Source: Thermogemmatispora tikiterensis
GTDB lineage: Bacteria > Chloroflexota > Ktedonobacteria > Ktedonobacterales > Ktedonobacteraceae
Reading direction: 5' to 3'
Length of the DNA: 64,000 nt
Assembly: GCF_003268475.1 (NCBI RefSeq)
Contig: NZ_MCIF01000002.1
Span: forward strand, 3,518,671-3,582,670
In this document: positions 19,731 to 28,823 of the stretch, piece by piece
How positions within the stretch are numbered: the first letter of the stretch is position 1
How the letters are laid out: each line of letters begins with the position of its first letter
Position numbers and translations under genes: made by a program
Notes under the pieces: model-generated
The model's input: the letters and a program-made list of their open reading frames with translations, nothing else
What the model was told of the DNA's origin: nothing
Database searches by the model: none

Positions 19731-20000
19731 ATGCGGGCTATCGATGATAGTAGCGAGAAGTACGCCGCCATCCTGCGCGAGCTACGCATCTGGAAGCATC
19801 TGCCAGAAAGCGATCTCTCTCGCATGCTGCGCAGGTATTTCCTGGTGACGGACGATTTCCGTGAGATGGAGGATCAGGGGCTGCTGACGATGACCTTTGT
19901 GGGAGATGAGTATATGATTAGTCAGACGATGCTGGGCCAGATCTGGCTGGAGCAGTACGAAGCTGATCAGCGAGAAAAGGAGCAGTACAATGTCCGCTGA
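19731..20000 (+). CDS. Small acidic protein of unknown function (89 aa)
   Basis: I do not recognise the family. The ATG at 19731 follows GGAAGGAGC with an 8-bp spacer; the frame is open further upstream but without a better start. The protein is mostly helical and charged (SEKYAAILRELRIWKHLPESDL), with no cysteine or membrane segment. Its stop overlaps the rhodanese gene by 11 bp, so the two are translationally coupled and likely work together or share regulation. Confidence 0.7.
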   Translation: MRAIDDSSEKYAAILRELRIWKHLPESDLSRMLRRYFLVTDDFREMEDQGLLTMTFVGDEYMISQTMLGQIWLEQYEADQREKEQYNVR

Positions 20001-20361
20001 CGAGTCTGAAATGGCGGCTTCTCAGCCCTATCAGACGATCGGCCCCGCCGAGGCCAAAGAGCTGATAGCGCGCGGCGCCCACGTGATCGATGTGCGTTGG
20101 CCTACTGAGTGGCAGCAGGGCCACATCCCCGGCGCCACGCTTCTCCCTCTCAGTGGTATCTATGCATTCGGCCAGGCCCTGCGGGAATTGCCCCTTTCTC
20201 CCTCGGAGGAGGTGATCTTCGTCTGCGCCGTTGGCCAGCGCAGCGCCATCGCTGCAGAGATCGCCTCTCTGCTCGGTTTCCAGCAGGTCTATAATCTGGC
20301 TTCTGGCATGCATGGCTGGCTGCTTTCCGGCTATCCTGTTGAGCAGACCTCTTCTTCCTGA
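19990..20361 (+). CDS. Single-domain rhodanese-like protein
   Basis: The 123-residue protein is a single rhodanese domain: VIDVRWPTEWQQGHIPGA in the first half and the active-site Cys79 in VCAVGQRS, whose loop size matches sulfurtransferases rather than Cdc25 phosphatases. It ends with the usual GMHGWL motif. It probably carries sulfane sulfur as a persulfide. It overlaps the upstream small gene by 11 bp; fabI follows 94 bp later with its own ribosome-binding site. Confidence 0.9.
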   Translation: MSADESEMAASQPYQTIGPAEAKELIARGAHVIDVRWPTEWQQGHIPGATLLPLSGIYAFGQALRELPLSPSEEVIFVCAVGQRSAIAAEIASLLGFQQVYNLASGMHGWLLSGYPVEQTSSS

Positions 20362-20455
20362 CCGAAGAGGTGCTTTCTCTCTCTGCCGCTATTATCCTTG
20401 GTGCATAGCTCATACTGTGGGTGAGTCCCTACCCATAAGGAAGGAGTAAGACCTT

Positions 20456-21229
20456 ATGCCTCTCTTGGAAGGAAAGAACGCACTTATTTTCGGTGTGGCC
20501 AATCACCGCTCGATCGCCTGGGCTATCGCTCAGGCTCTGGCGGCTGAGGGCGCCCGACTGGCTTTGACTTATCAGGAGCGCATGGAAAAGTTTGTGCGGG
20601 AGCTGGCCGAGAAGGTACCAGGTACACCGCTGATCCCCTGCGATGTGCAGAGCGATGAGCAGCTCGATGCCGCTTTTGCTAAGGCGGCGGAACTCTTCGA
20701 TGGCGGCCTCGATATCTTGATCCATTCAATCGCTTTTGCCCCCAAAGAGGATATGGAAAATCCCTTCTGGCAGACCAGCCGTCAGGGCTTTTTGACCGCT
20801 CTGGATATCAGTGCCTATTCGCTAGTGGCTATGGCCCGGCGCGCAGTGCCTCTGATGCAGGCGCGCGGCGGCGGAAGCATTCTGACGGCTACTTACATTG
20901 CCAGTGAGCGAGTGATGCCCAAGTACAATGTGATGGCCGTGGCGAAAGCCGCTCTGGAGTGTAGCGTGCGCTACCTGGCTTATGAGCTGGGCGCTTACAA
21001 TATCCGCGTCAACGCCGTCTCGCCAGGACCTGTGAATACTCTGGCAGCGCGCGGTGTTCCTGGTTTTACGACGATGCGCGATCATATGACGGAGGTGGCT
21101 CCGCTACGCCGTAATATTGAGCAGAGCGAGATCGGCGATGCCTCGCTCTTTCTCTGCAGTCCGCTGGCACGAGGGATCACAGGTGAGGTGCTCTTCGTGG
21201 ACGCTGGCTACCATATTATGGGAGCCTAG
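20456..21229 (+). CDS. fabI: Enoyl-ACP reductase (NADH)
   Basis: FabI reduces the enoyl-ACP double bond in the last step of each fatty-acid elongation cycle. The 257-residue protein starts MPLLEGKNALIFGVANHRSIAW with the FabI-type cofactor motif, has the substrate-binding HSIAFAP and the Tyr147, Tyr157-x6-Lys164 catalytic set typical of FabI. AAGGAAGGAG precedes the ATG. A strong terminator follows 150 bp downstream. Triclosan-type inhibitor sensitivity cannot be judged. Confidence 0.95.
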   Translation: MPLLEGKNALIFGVANHRSIAWAIAQALAAEGARLALTYQERMEKFVRELAEKVPGTPLIPCDVQSDEQLDAAFAKAAELFDGGLDILIHSIAFAPKEDMENPFWQTSRQGFLTALDISAYSLVAMARRAVPLMQARGGGSILTATYIASERVMPKYNVMAVAKAALECSVRYLAYELGAYNIRVNAVSPGPVNTLAARGVPGFTTMRDHMTEVAPLRRNIEQSEIGDASLFLCSPLARGITGEVLFVDAGYHIMGA

Positions 21230-21381
21230 ACGCCCGCGGAGATCTGGATAGATCAAGCCTCGCTTGCGGCGCGTCAGAAGCTTTGAGTGCTCCTATGCAG
21301 GAGCCTGCTAGCTCTCTCTGGCTTACCTGGCCTGGCGCTGATCGATGGCGCAAGAGAGGCGGCAAGAGAGGCGACAAGAGA

Positions 21382-21419
21382 GGCACTCCCCCAGCGAGGG
21401 GAGTGCCCTTGTTCTTTTT
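21382..21419 (+). terminator. Rho-independent terminator after fabI
   Basis: GGCACTCCCC (21382-21391) and GGGGAGTGCC (21398-21407) form a perfect 10-bp stem with a 6-nt loop, followed by CTTGTTCTTTTT. It ends the fabI transcript and separates it from the convergent protease gene. Confidence 0.85.
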
Positions 21420-21472
21420 GCTCCGTTGGTTGCTCCTCTTTCAGCTCCCGGCAGCTTGTCTTTGCAATCGCC

Positions 21473-23434
21473 TCACTGCTCGATCCGTCGCACGGTTGGC
21501 GGCGGAGGTGCTGGCTCACCACAGGTACTGCAATAGCGTGCGTGGGGGCGATTCATGTGACCGCAGGGCCAGGGACGCAGCTGCTCTGTAGGCGACTGAC
21601 TCCCTGCGGCGCTTGTTGGAGGAGCAGCCCGGCCTCCCTGGGACAGCCGCGGCTGCCCCCTCTGCCCCCTGATGCCAGCGTCTCGTGGAGGACCGCCGAA
21701 CGGTACCAGGGTGTTCTCATCTTCGGGGTCTGGCGAGGGATCAGAGGAAGCCGCCACTCTCGCAGCTGGCGGGAGCGGTGACGCTGGTCCAGAGACAGAC
21801 GGCAGTGCAGCAGACGGGGAAAGCCCAGGGGGCTGATTGCCAGGACCTGCCGGCCACGGCGCTCGAGAGCCGGGAACAACAGACGGTCCCGCGGGGACTG
21901 GAGCTCTACCTGGGGCTTGTGGAAGCGGCGCTCCAGCTGGAAGCGAGGGATAGGGAGCAGGGGCCGATGGCCATGCCGGCGGCACGCTCTGACCCTGGGC
22001 CGCTGCATAGGAATAGCTCTGGCTGCCCGTGGCGTTCACCACCGGGGGCAAGCCTGCAGGCCGTCGCCGGCGTCTGAGCTGGAAGACGGCCCCCACCAGC
22101 AGCGCCGCTATGACTACAGCTCCCAGGCCCCCAGCCACTACGAGAAGCAGGGGCACACCCAGCCCCTGGCCTGTAGCCGTCGATAGCTGCTCGTGAGCGG
22201 CCTGCTGCCTGGCATAGTTCAGGTAGGGTGTCACGGCTTTGAAAGCAGGATAGCGAGCTGCCAGAGTGGCAAGTTCCTGAGCCGCGCGATGCCAATGGCC
22301 AGGAGCAGTGGAGGCATAATCGTTGAAGGCCTGGCTCCAGGCACTCTGGAACGGTCCCGGCGCGGTATTCAGCTGGAGGTTCTGGATCAAAGCTCGCGCG
22401 CTATTGCTGGCCTGCAGAAAGCTGGTACCTCCAGGAGTGCCAAAGCTGACAATACCTACCACCTGGCCTCGACTATCGAGGGCCGGCCCACCGCTGTCAC
22501 CTTGTTCTACATTGCCCCCTACCTGGATGACCTGCGCCCCACTGTCGGTTGTCTTGATCGAGCTGACGAAGATGCGATTCACCGATGAAGTCAGAAAGTC
22601 CGTCGGACGCATACTGACATCGGCATTGCCCGGAAAGCCGATAATGGTCAGGTTGTCCTGGACCTGGACAGCCGAGGAGTCACCGAGCTGGACGCTTGGG
22701 GTATCCTCCATATTCACGTGGATGATGGCGACATCCTTCTGATCCGGCGGGCTTTCTTGCTCAACACGGTCAACGCGGGCAAAATAGGCGTCCGGCACAT
22801 CGCGTAAACGGGCCGCACTTAATGGGCCACTATAGTCAGTGCTGAGGTAAACGGCGCTGAGTGGAGGATCATAGCTAGGCATAGAGGGGAATTGGCCACT
22901 GAGCAAGGCTTGTTCCATCTGATCAGCGCTGAGCTGATTGCCGCGCGTCAGCGTGCTGTCGTAGTAGGTCGCTACATCGGGGGCTGCCGCCTTGATTAGC
23001 ACAGCATTGAGTTCATCGTTATGGGGAGGATTAATCACATGATCAGCTGTGAGTATATCGCCGTGGGCGCTGATAAAGGTCCCCGTTCCAAGGGCAGCCA
23101 GGCCATAGCTACCTCCACCGAGTGGAAAGGTCACACTGCGCCCACCAGAGAATTGGACCGTGAGCCGTCCGTTTATTTGGGTGACGATGCGCACGACGGC
23201 AGGCCGGGCAATATCTACCGCTCTCACCACGGGGTCCTGGACATCACCCCCTGGCACACCATCGGCCTGCGCTGCCGGCCCTCCCAGGGCCATCAGCAGG
23301 AGCACAGGCCCACAGATGAAGCAGAACATAACAACGAGCAGAGAAGGTAACCCTCGCGAGTTGGCCTTCCTCTCCCGCACGTGGCTGCCGCCGGGTCCGG
23401 CAGAGATAGTTGCATAACAATTCATAGCAGGCAT
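21473..23434 (-). CDS. Membrane-anchored trypsin-like serine protease with C-terminal zinc ribbon
   Basis: A hydrophobic signal/anchor at residues ~30-50 leads to a chymotrypsin-fold domain with the triad His132 (TADHVI), Asp234 (KDVAIIHV) and Ser314 (QGDSGGPAL). A transmembrane segment follows the protease domain, then ~150 residues of Pro/Ala/Ser linker, and finally a two-CxxC zinc ribbon (CGHMNRPHARYCSTCGEP). The catalytic domain is therefore outside and the zinc ribbon presumably inside the cell. The start is uncertain: a TTG at 23473 is open, ATGs at 23434 and 23425 are more likely. It resembles DegP/HtrA-type proteases but has no PDZ domain. Confidence 0.88.
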   Translation of the reverse strand: MPAMNCYATISAGPGGSHVRERKANSRGLPSLLVVMFCFICGPVLLLMALGGPAAQADGVPGGDVQDPVVRAVDIARPAVVRIVTQINGRLTVQFSGGRSVTFPLGGGSYGLAALGTGTFISAHGDILTADHVINPPHNDELNAVLIKAAAPDVATYYDSTLTRGNQLSADQMEQALLSGQFPSMPSYDPPLSAVYLSTDYSGPLSAARLRDVPDAYFARVDRVEQESPPDQKDVAIIHVNMEDTPSVQLGDSSAVQVQDNLTIIGFPGNADVSMRPTDFLTSSVNRIFVSSIKTTDSGAQVIQVGGNVEQGDSGGPALDSRGQVVGIVSFGTPGGTSFLQASNSARALIQNLQLNTAPGPFQSAWSQAFNDYASTAPGHWHRAAQELATLAARYPAFKAVTPYLNYARQQAAHEQLSTATGQGLGVPLLLVVAGGLGAVVIAALLVGAVFQLRRRRRPAGLPPVVNATGSQSYSYAAAQGQSVPPAWPSAPAPYPSLPAGAPLPQAPGRAPVPAGPSVVPGSRAPWPAGPGNQPPGLSPSAALPSVSGPASPLPPAARVAASSDPSPDPEDENTLVPFGGPPRDAGIRGQRGQPRLSQGGRAAPPTSAAGSQSPTEQLRPWPCGHMNRPHARYCSTCGEPAPPPPTVRRIEQ

Positions 23435-23920
23435 CCTGTCCCCAAGTTGAATATCATCGCACTGCCATAACAAGGTCTATCATAGCACAGAGATATGCAT
23501 GGCTCTCGATTTTTTGTCTTCCTGCACGGTCCAGGGCCAACCTTTCCTTTTGTGCCTTTCAGTAGAGAGACCGCGCCTTCTCTATAGATAGAACGCTCTG
23601 GCCGCCTGCTTCTGGCAGCCGGGATCTTTCTCAGGAGCATTATACAAGATAGATAGGCAAAGTGACACAAAGGGATAGAGCTAATACTTGCTGAAGGAGA
23701 TCCTCATTCTATAAGAGGATGGTAAAGGTCTAGTGAGGAGGAAGCAAAGCACCTGAGAGGTATAGAGCGCAGCGAGGAAGAACAAGATGCTGTTCCAGCG
23801 CCGCATCAGAGCGCAGCTCTCGCGTGGCAGCGGCCCTAGACGAAGAGCTTCGACGAGGTATATAATTGACGGATAATAGTTGGTCTTGCATTGCCGGCAC
23901 AAAGGGGGAGAATACTGGCA
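23435..23920. other. Divergent intergenic region
   Basis: This 486-bp gap separates the divergent protease and zinc-ribbon genes and is more AT-rich than its neighbours. TATAAT occurs near 23861 in plus orientation, about 60 bp before the downstream GTG, and could be its promoter. ATCCTC/GAGGAT (23700-23720) is a short inverted repeat. No gene is convincing. Confidence 0.4.
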
Positions 23921-24289
23921 GTGAGCAGCCATCCAATACCAGGCTCAGGCAACGGCGCTTCGGCCAGCGGCAGCTCTTTTTCACATCGGCGTGAAGGGCG
24001 CACGACGAATGGCGCTACACCGGCGTCAGTGTCACAGAGCGCCAGTGGACGCGGATCTGCTGGTTCGTTTGACCTCAACGGCCTCATTGCGGAGCTACGC
24101 GCCCTGTTTGAGCGAGACCGGCAGATAGCCAGCTTGCCCGATAGCACGCGTTGCGGCATCTGCTATCTGCACTATCGCTTGAGCGAGCTGCGCTGGCGAG
24201 AAGAAGGCTTCTACATCTGTCATGAGTGCGAACGTCTTCTAGGCCAGCAGCCGATGCCTATGTTACGCAAGCAGCAACGACAGGGCTAG
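23921..24289 (+). CDS. Small zinc-ribbon-like protein
   Basis: The 122-residue protein has a disordered Ser/Gly-rich first half and a compact second half with two CxxC pairs (RCGICYLHYRLSEL and YICHECERLL), which should bind one zinc. I do not know the family. The GTG at 23921 is preceded by AAGGGGGAG; a TTG at 23891 is an alternative. It may be a DNA-, RNA- or protein-binding adaptor. It converges on def. Confidence 0.6.
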   Translation: MSSHPIPGSGNGASASGSSFSHRREGRTTNGATPASVSQSASGRGSAGSFDLNGLIAELRALFERDRQIASLPDSTRCGICYLHYRLSELRWREEGFYICHECERLLGQQPMPMLRKQQRQG

Positions 24290-24372
24290 TCGACAGCGGT
24301 CCAGCCAGCCGGGTCGCACCATACGCACCATATAAGCCGGCAGCTCTGCCTTAGAGGAGCGCAAAGAGTAAG

Positions 24373-24428
24373 CAAAAAGAGGACCTGCGCCAGCGTCGAC
24401 ATTCTGCCCTTGCTGGTGCAGGTCCTCT
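24373..24428 (-). terminator. Terminator after def
   Basis: On the minus strand an 11-bp perfect stem (AGAGGACCTGC with GCAGGTCCTCT), extended by a further inner CCAGC/GCTGG pairing, is followed by TTTTTGC. It lies 9 bp past the def stop and may also stop transcription of the convergent zinc-ribbon gene. Confidence 0.8.
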
Positions 24429-24436
24429 CGTCGGCC

Positions 24437-24940
24437 TTAGACTACCTCTGGTTCCGGCTCTTCGATCTCCCCTTCGCGCGCCGGACGCAGGTCTTCAGGA
24501 CGATCGAGGCGATCCAAAAAGAGGATGCCATCCAGGTGGTCAATCTCGTGCTGCAGAATACGAGCAAACCAGCCCTCGGCATGAACCTTGATCGGTTTGC
24601 CCTCGACGTTCTGGCCTCTGACTACTACCTTTTCGGCTCGCCTGATGTTATCTCCTACATAACCCGGAATGCTGAGGCATCCCTCGGTTCCCAGCGTCTC
24701 CCCCTCGGCTTTGATGATCTCTGGATTGAAGACCGCCACTTTGTGGTCCTCGTACTCAGCGACGAAGACGCGGATCGACAAGCCGATCTGGGGAGCGGCC
24801 AGGCCAACCCCATGCGCGGCGTGCATGGTGTCAAACATGTCCTCTATCAGCCGCTTCATGGAGGCATCAAAGCGATGCACCTTCTTAGCTTTTTGCCTCA
24901 AGATGGGGTTTTCAGCCGTAATGATCTTGCGAATCGCCAT
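24437..24940 (-). CDS. def: Peptide deformylase
   Basis: Def removes the N-formyl group from nascent proteins. From the ATG at 24940 the 167-residue protein has all three motifs: GVGLAAPQIG (44-53), EGCLSIPG with metal ligand Cys88, and QHEIDHLDG with His131, Glu132 and His135. Twenty further in-frame codons upstream lack a ribosome-binding site. The C-terminal tail is acidic. It is divergent from tilS. Confidence 0.95.
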   Translation of the reverse strand: MAIRKIITAENPILRQKAKKVHRFDASMKRLIEDMFDTMHAAHGVGLAAPQIGLSIRVFVAEYEDHKVAVFNPEIIKAEGETLGTEGCLSIPGYVGDNIRRAEKVVVRGQNVEGKPIKVHAEGWFARILQHEIDHLDGILFLDRLDRPEDLRPAREGEIEEPEPEVV

Positions 24941-25069
24941 AGCTCTTTTCCCGAGATGTATCCCGAATGAATTGCCACACAGCCACAGTCTGGCAGTCAA
25001 TGTTATATAATTTGCGTATATATCCTATCACATGAGCATGCGATTATCCATAGACGGCGGAGGTGGGAC

Positions 25070-26557
25070 GTGGTATCTGCGCCAGCCAGCAGTGAGTGGC
25101 TCACGGCCAGGGTGGCCGCCTACATTGCTCGTCATGGCCTGCTTCCTCCTCAGAGTGAGGTTGTCATTGCTGTCTCGGGCGGAGCTGATTCGCTCTGCCT
25201 GCTCCATCTGCTGTGCTCGCTCTGTGGCGAGGGTAGACCCTTTCCCACGGTGCGTCTGTTTGCCGCCCACCTGAACCATCGCCTGCGCGGCCAGGCGAGC
25301 GAGCGGGATGCTCTCCATGTCGCTCGTCTGGTTTCAGCCTGGGGCATTCCTCTCACCATCGGCAGCGTGGATGTCCCGGCGCTGGCGCGACGCGAGAAAC
25401 GCTCCCTGGAGGAGGCCGCTCGTCTAGCTCGCTATGCTTTCCTGCGCGATGTAGCCCGGGGGCGCCTCATCGCTGTCGCCCATCAGGCCGATGATCAGGT
25501 GGAGACGATTCTGCTCCATCTGCTGCGCGGCAGTGGCCTGGCGGGCCTGGTCGGCATGGCCCCGCGTCAACAGGATATTATCCGTCCCTTACTGGAAGTG
25601 AGCCGGGCGGAGATTCTCGCCTACTGCCAGCAGCAGGGCCTCAAGCCCCTGGAAGATGAGAGCAATCGCGATCCGCGATTCTTGCGTAATCGTGTGCGCC
25701 ACGAGCTGCTGCCACTCCTTGAGCAGCTCAATCCGGGTATTCGCGAAACGCTGCGTCGCAGTGCCGAGGTCTTGCGCGTCGACCTGGAATGGATAGAAAG
25801 CTGCGTCTCGCAGAGTTGGTCAGCGGTGGTAACCGGTGCCAGTGCGGAGGAGGTAGTCATGACCCTACCGGCGTTGCTCGCACAGCCGCTCAGCTTGCAG
25901 CGACACCTGCTACGCCGCGCCACGGCTTTGCTCTGCGGAGGCCAGTCTCCGTTAGAGCCGCGTCACTATGCTCTGCTAGAGGCCTTCCTGCAGCAGGCGC
26001 AGCGCTCACGGGCGGAGCGCTCGTTAGACCTCCCTGGTCGGCTTCAGCTGCAGGTCAGTGGGTCAACGCTACGTCTCTTCCACGGTCCTCAGAATCGACA
26101 GACGCGGGATATGGCTTTGGATAATGAGGCGCTTCTCTTGCCTGTCCCCGGGGAAGGCCAGGTTCCTGGCACCCCCTGGCGCGCTCGGGCAACGCTCCTG
26201 GCTCCTGATGTCGAGCAGGCAGCCCTGGAGGCTCTGGCGCGTGAAGACTGGGAGGCGGTCTGGCACCTTCTGCCACGGACACGCTATGTTGTATATATCG
26301 ATGGTGAAGCCGCTGGCCCGCTGTTGCAGGTGCGCACGCGCCGGGCGGGCGATCGCATTCAGCCACTGGGCATGCAGCAGAGCCGTAAGGTCCAGGATGT
26401 GCTCGTCGATGCTCACGTCCCGCGCTCAGAACGGGATACCCTCCCGCTCTTCTTCGCCGGCTCGCGCTGCATCTGGATCGCTGGCCACTGCCTGGCTGAG
26501 TCCGTTCGCCTCAGCCGTACTACCCGCCGCATTGTTCAGCTCAGCATCAGCCGCTAG
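25070..26557 (+). CDS. tilS: tRNA(Ile)-lysidine synthase
   Basis: TilS makes lysidine at C34 of the tRNA-Ile that reads AUA. The 495-residue protein has the N-type ATP pyrophosphatase PP-loop SGGADS (36-41), the GHHADDQ-equivalent VAHQADDQVET, RNRVRHELLPLL, and a C-terminal RRAGDRIQP domain. It starts at a GTG with GGAGGTG upstream. A TATAAT at 25006-25011 is a candidate -10. hpt follows 45 bp downstream, the common tilS-hpt arrangement, although ftsH is absent here. Confidence 0.93.
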   Translation: MVSAPASSEWLTARVAAYIARHGLLPPQSEVVIAVSGGADSLCLLHLLCSLCGEGRPFPTVRLFAAHLNHRLRGQASERDALHVARLVSAWGIPLTIGSVDVPALARREKRSLEEAARLARYAFLRDVARGRLIAVAHQADDQVETILLHLLRGSGLAGLVGMAPRQQDIIRPLLEVSRAEILAYCQQQGLKPLEDESNRDPRFLRNRVRHELLPLLEQLNPGIRETLRRSAEVLRVDLEWIESCVSQSWSAVVTGASAEEVVMTLPALLAQPLSLQRHLLRRATALLCGGQSPLEPRHYALLEAFLQQAQRSRAERSLDLPGRLQLQVSGSTLRLFHGPQNRQTRDMALDNEALLLPVPGEGQVPGTPWRARATLLAPDVEQAALEALAREDWEAVWHLLPRTRYVVYIDGEAAGPLLQVRTRRAGDRIQPLGMQQSRKVQDVLVDAHVPRSERDTLPLFFAGSRCIWIAGHCLAESVRLSRTTRRIVQLSISR

Positions 26558-26602
26558 AGCGAGCGGCACTTTTTCATTGCTACTCTTCGGGAAGGGAAAA
26601 CT

Positions 26603-27187
26603 ATGCACGAGGATATTGAAGAGATTCTCGTTACACAGGAGCAGATCAAGGCCAAGGTCAAGGAACTGGGGCACCAGATCACCCAGGATTACCAGGGCAA
26701 GAATCTGCTGCTCCTGGGAATTCTGAAGGGGGCCATTCCCTTCATCGCCGACCTCTCACGCGCGATTGATATGCTGCACGAAATCGACTATATGGCCGTC
26801 TCTAGCTACGGCAATGCCACGCAGTCGAGCGGCGTGGTGCGCATTCTCAAGGATCTGGAGGGGCCGATCGATCAGAAACATGTGCTGATCGTCGAGGATA
26901 TTGTGGATAGTGGCCTGACGCTGCATTATATGCTGGATCTCCTGCGCCAGCGGCACCCACTGAGCTTGCGCGTCTGTACCTTGCTATATAAGGAGCGCGA
27001 ACGCGCTAAGCCCCTGGAACTGGCCTATATCGGGTTTCGTATCCCCAACCTGTTTGTGGTCGGCTATGGTCTCGATTATGCCCAACGCTATCGCAATCTG
27101 CCCTACGTCGGCGTCTTGAAGCCCGAGGTTTATCAGAACAATCAGCAGCCAGAGCGCCAGCACCAGAGTCCAGCAGAAGGTAGCTAG
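26603..27187 (+). CDS. hpt: Hypoxanthine phosphoribosyltransferase
   Basis: Hpt salvages hypoxanthine or guanine with PRPP to IMP or GMP. The 194-residue protein has the PRPP loop VLIVEDIVDSGLTL (94-107), LKGAIPF, and the GYGLDYAQRYRNLPYVG segment near the C-terminus that contacts the purine. GGGAAGGGAAAA precedes the ATG. It probably forms an operon with tilS. Confidence 0.95.
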   Translation: MHEDIEEILVTQEQIKAKVKELGHQITQDYQGKNLLLLGILKGAIPFIADLSRAIDMLHEIDYMAVSSYGNATQSSGVVRILKDLEGPIDQKHVLIVEDIVDSGLTLHYMLDLLRQRHPLSLRVCTLLYKERERAKPLELAYIGFRIPNLFVVGYGLDYAQRYRNLPYVGVLKPEVYQNNQQPERQHQSPAEGS

Positions 27188-27260
27188 CGCTTCCTTTCTC
27201 TCTCAGATCGCGATCGATCGCTAAAATAGCGCATGCTTGGTGCAGAGGGAGCTTGCTTTG

Positions 27261-27269
27261 TGTTATAAT
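27261..27269 (+). promoter_or_regulatory. Extended -10 promoter for the ATPase/nuclease pair
   Basis: TGTTATAAT is a perfect -10 with TGn extension, about 40 bp before the ATG at 27308. No clear -35 is present. Confidence 0.55.
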
Positions 27270-27307
27270 TCCTCATAGGATCAGAAGGGCGTTCGAGGAG
27301 AAAGGCG

Positions 27308-28783
27308 ATGCAGATCACAGTTTGTAACCTCGGCCCATTGCGACGGGCAGAGATCGTCATGAAGCCTCTGACGGTCTTTGTTGGGAAGAACAACACGGGC
27401 AAAACCTGGCTGGCCTATACGATTGCAGGCTCCCTCGGGCACTATAGCTGGAGCCGCTACCTCAGCGCCTACTTGAGTGGGCAGACGCGCCAGAAGTATC
27501 CTCCCCTTGATCAGCTGGTACGACGCGTTGCCGAGCAGAGCAGCGGGTTCCTTGACCTGCTGGACTTCGCCGAGGAGCACGCCGAGCACTTCCTTAATGA
27601 CCTGCTCCTGGGCGTACGGGAATGGCTGCCGCTGTTCTTGGGCAGCGACCACGCGCGCTTCGAGGAGCTGGCTCTGAGCATCGATATCGCAGCATTTAAG
27701 CCGGAGCTCCTCCGACGGCTGCTCCTGGCCAGCGTCAGCGATTATATCGGGGGCGACAAGGAGGAGGCCCCCTTGAAAGCCTTGAAGGAGAGTGGGGAGG
27801 CCCGCCTCTACTTCTACCCAGGCCAGAATGTGAGCGAGCGCCTTCCCCGTCGAGAAATCGCGGGCTTCGTGGATGGCATCGTCTTCCGCGAGATTCTCCA
27901 GGCGTTCTGGCGCAATATCAGCTATTTCCCGACCGAGCGCAGCAGCATTATCTACGAGCGCTTTATCTCTTTACCTCCTTCAGTGAGGAATAAACGAGGC
28001 CACCGGAGGACAACCGATACCAGAGATTTGTTGGAGCGCTTGCTGACAGCCCTCTCAGAGCAATCACCACGTCTTGTGCCTGTGCCCATCGCCGACTTTG
28101 TCGAGATCGTCTGGCGCTTCCATCGCCAGAGTAGCCTGAGTTCGAGCCAGGCACAGAACCAGGCTGCAGCCAGCCGTAGCCCTTATGTGGAGTTGGGCGC
28201 TCTTCTGCAAGAGGAGATTCTTGAGGGAACGCTCGACTTTACCCCCGCCGAAGCTGGAACGGCGCGCGAGATTCTGTTTTGCCCTAGACCAATGGCCGCC
28301 TCTCCTGAGCCGACGCCCCGAACAGAGCTGGAATTATCTGTCTCCTCCTCGATGGTGAAGGAGCTTTCTTCGCTGGCCCTCTATCTGCGCTATCTGGCTC
28401 GCCCGGGCGAGCTGCTCGTCATCGATGAGCCGGAAATGAACCTCCACCCGGAAGCTCAGGTCAAAATGATCGAGCTGCTGGCTATGCTGGTGAATGCCGG
28501 CTTGCAGATCATGATAACTACGCACAGCACCTATATGATTGATCACTTGATCAATCTACTGGCCGCCGCCAGACACCCGCAGGAGCGGCACGATGAGCTG
28601 GCCTCGCTCTTTTTCCTTCAGCGCAAAGAGGCCTTTCTCGCTCAGAACCAGGTCGCCGTCTACCATATCCGCGACGATGGCGAGGCTGTCAATATCCTCG
28701 ATGAAGAGGGCATTATTCATTGGCGCACTTTTAGCGAAGTGACGCGGCTCGTCGAGCGCATCCACTTCGAACTGGCCGATTGA
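27308..28783 (+). CDS. AAA family ATPase (OLD/Rad50-like fold, no TOPRIM)
   Basis: The 491-residue protein is an ABC-type AAA ATPase: Walker A GKNNTGKT (26-33), a degenerate signature helix (SSSMVKELSSLALYLRYLA), Walker B ELLVIDEPEMNLHPEAQ at ~368-384, and the H-loop ITTHSTYMIDHL. The middle ~250 residues contain YFPTERSS, a stretch common in this ATPase family. No TOPRIM or HNH domain is attached. These ATPases are frequent in two-gene antiphage systems where the partner is a nuclease. Here a small PD-(D/E)XK-like gene follows 40 bp downstream on the same strand. GGAGAAAGG precedes the ATG. Confidence 0.85.
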   Translation: MQITVCNLGPLRRAEIVMKPLTVFVGKNNTGKTWLAYTIAGSLGHYSWSRYLSAYLSGQTRQKYPPLDQLVRRVAEQSSGFLDLLDFAEEHAEHFLNDLLLGVREWLPLFLGSDHARFEELALSIDIAAFKPELLRRLLLASVSDYIGGDKEEAPLKALKESGEARLYFYPGQNVSERLPRREIAGFVDGIVFREILQAFWRNISYFPTERSSIIYERFISLPPSVRNKRGHRRTTDTRDLLERLLTALSEQSPRLVPVPIADFVEIVWRFHRQSSLSSSQAQNQAAASRSPYVELGALLQEEILEGTLDFTPAEAGTAREILFCPRPMAASPEPTPRTELELSVSSSMVKELSSLALYLRYLARPGELLVIDEPEMNLHPEAQVKMIELLAMLVNAGLQIMITTHSTYMIDHLINLLAAARHPQERHDELASLFFLQRKEAFLAQNQVAVYHIRDDGEAVNILDEEGIIHWRTFSEVTRLVERIHFELAD

Positions 28784-28823
28784 GGTGAGGGCGATCGCCC
28801 TTTAGGAAGGAAGCTGAGCAGCT

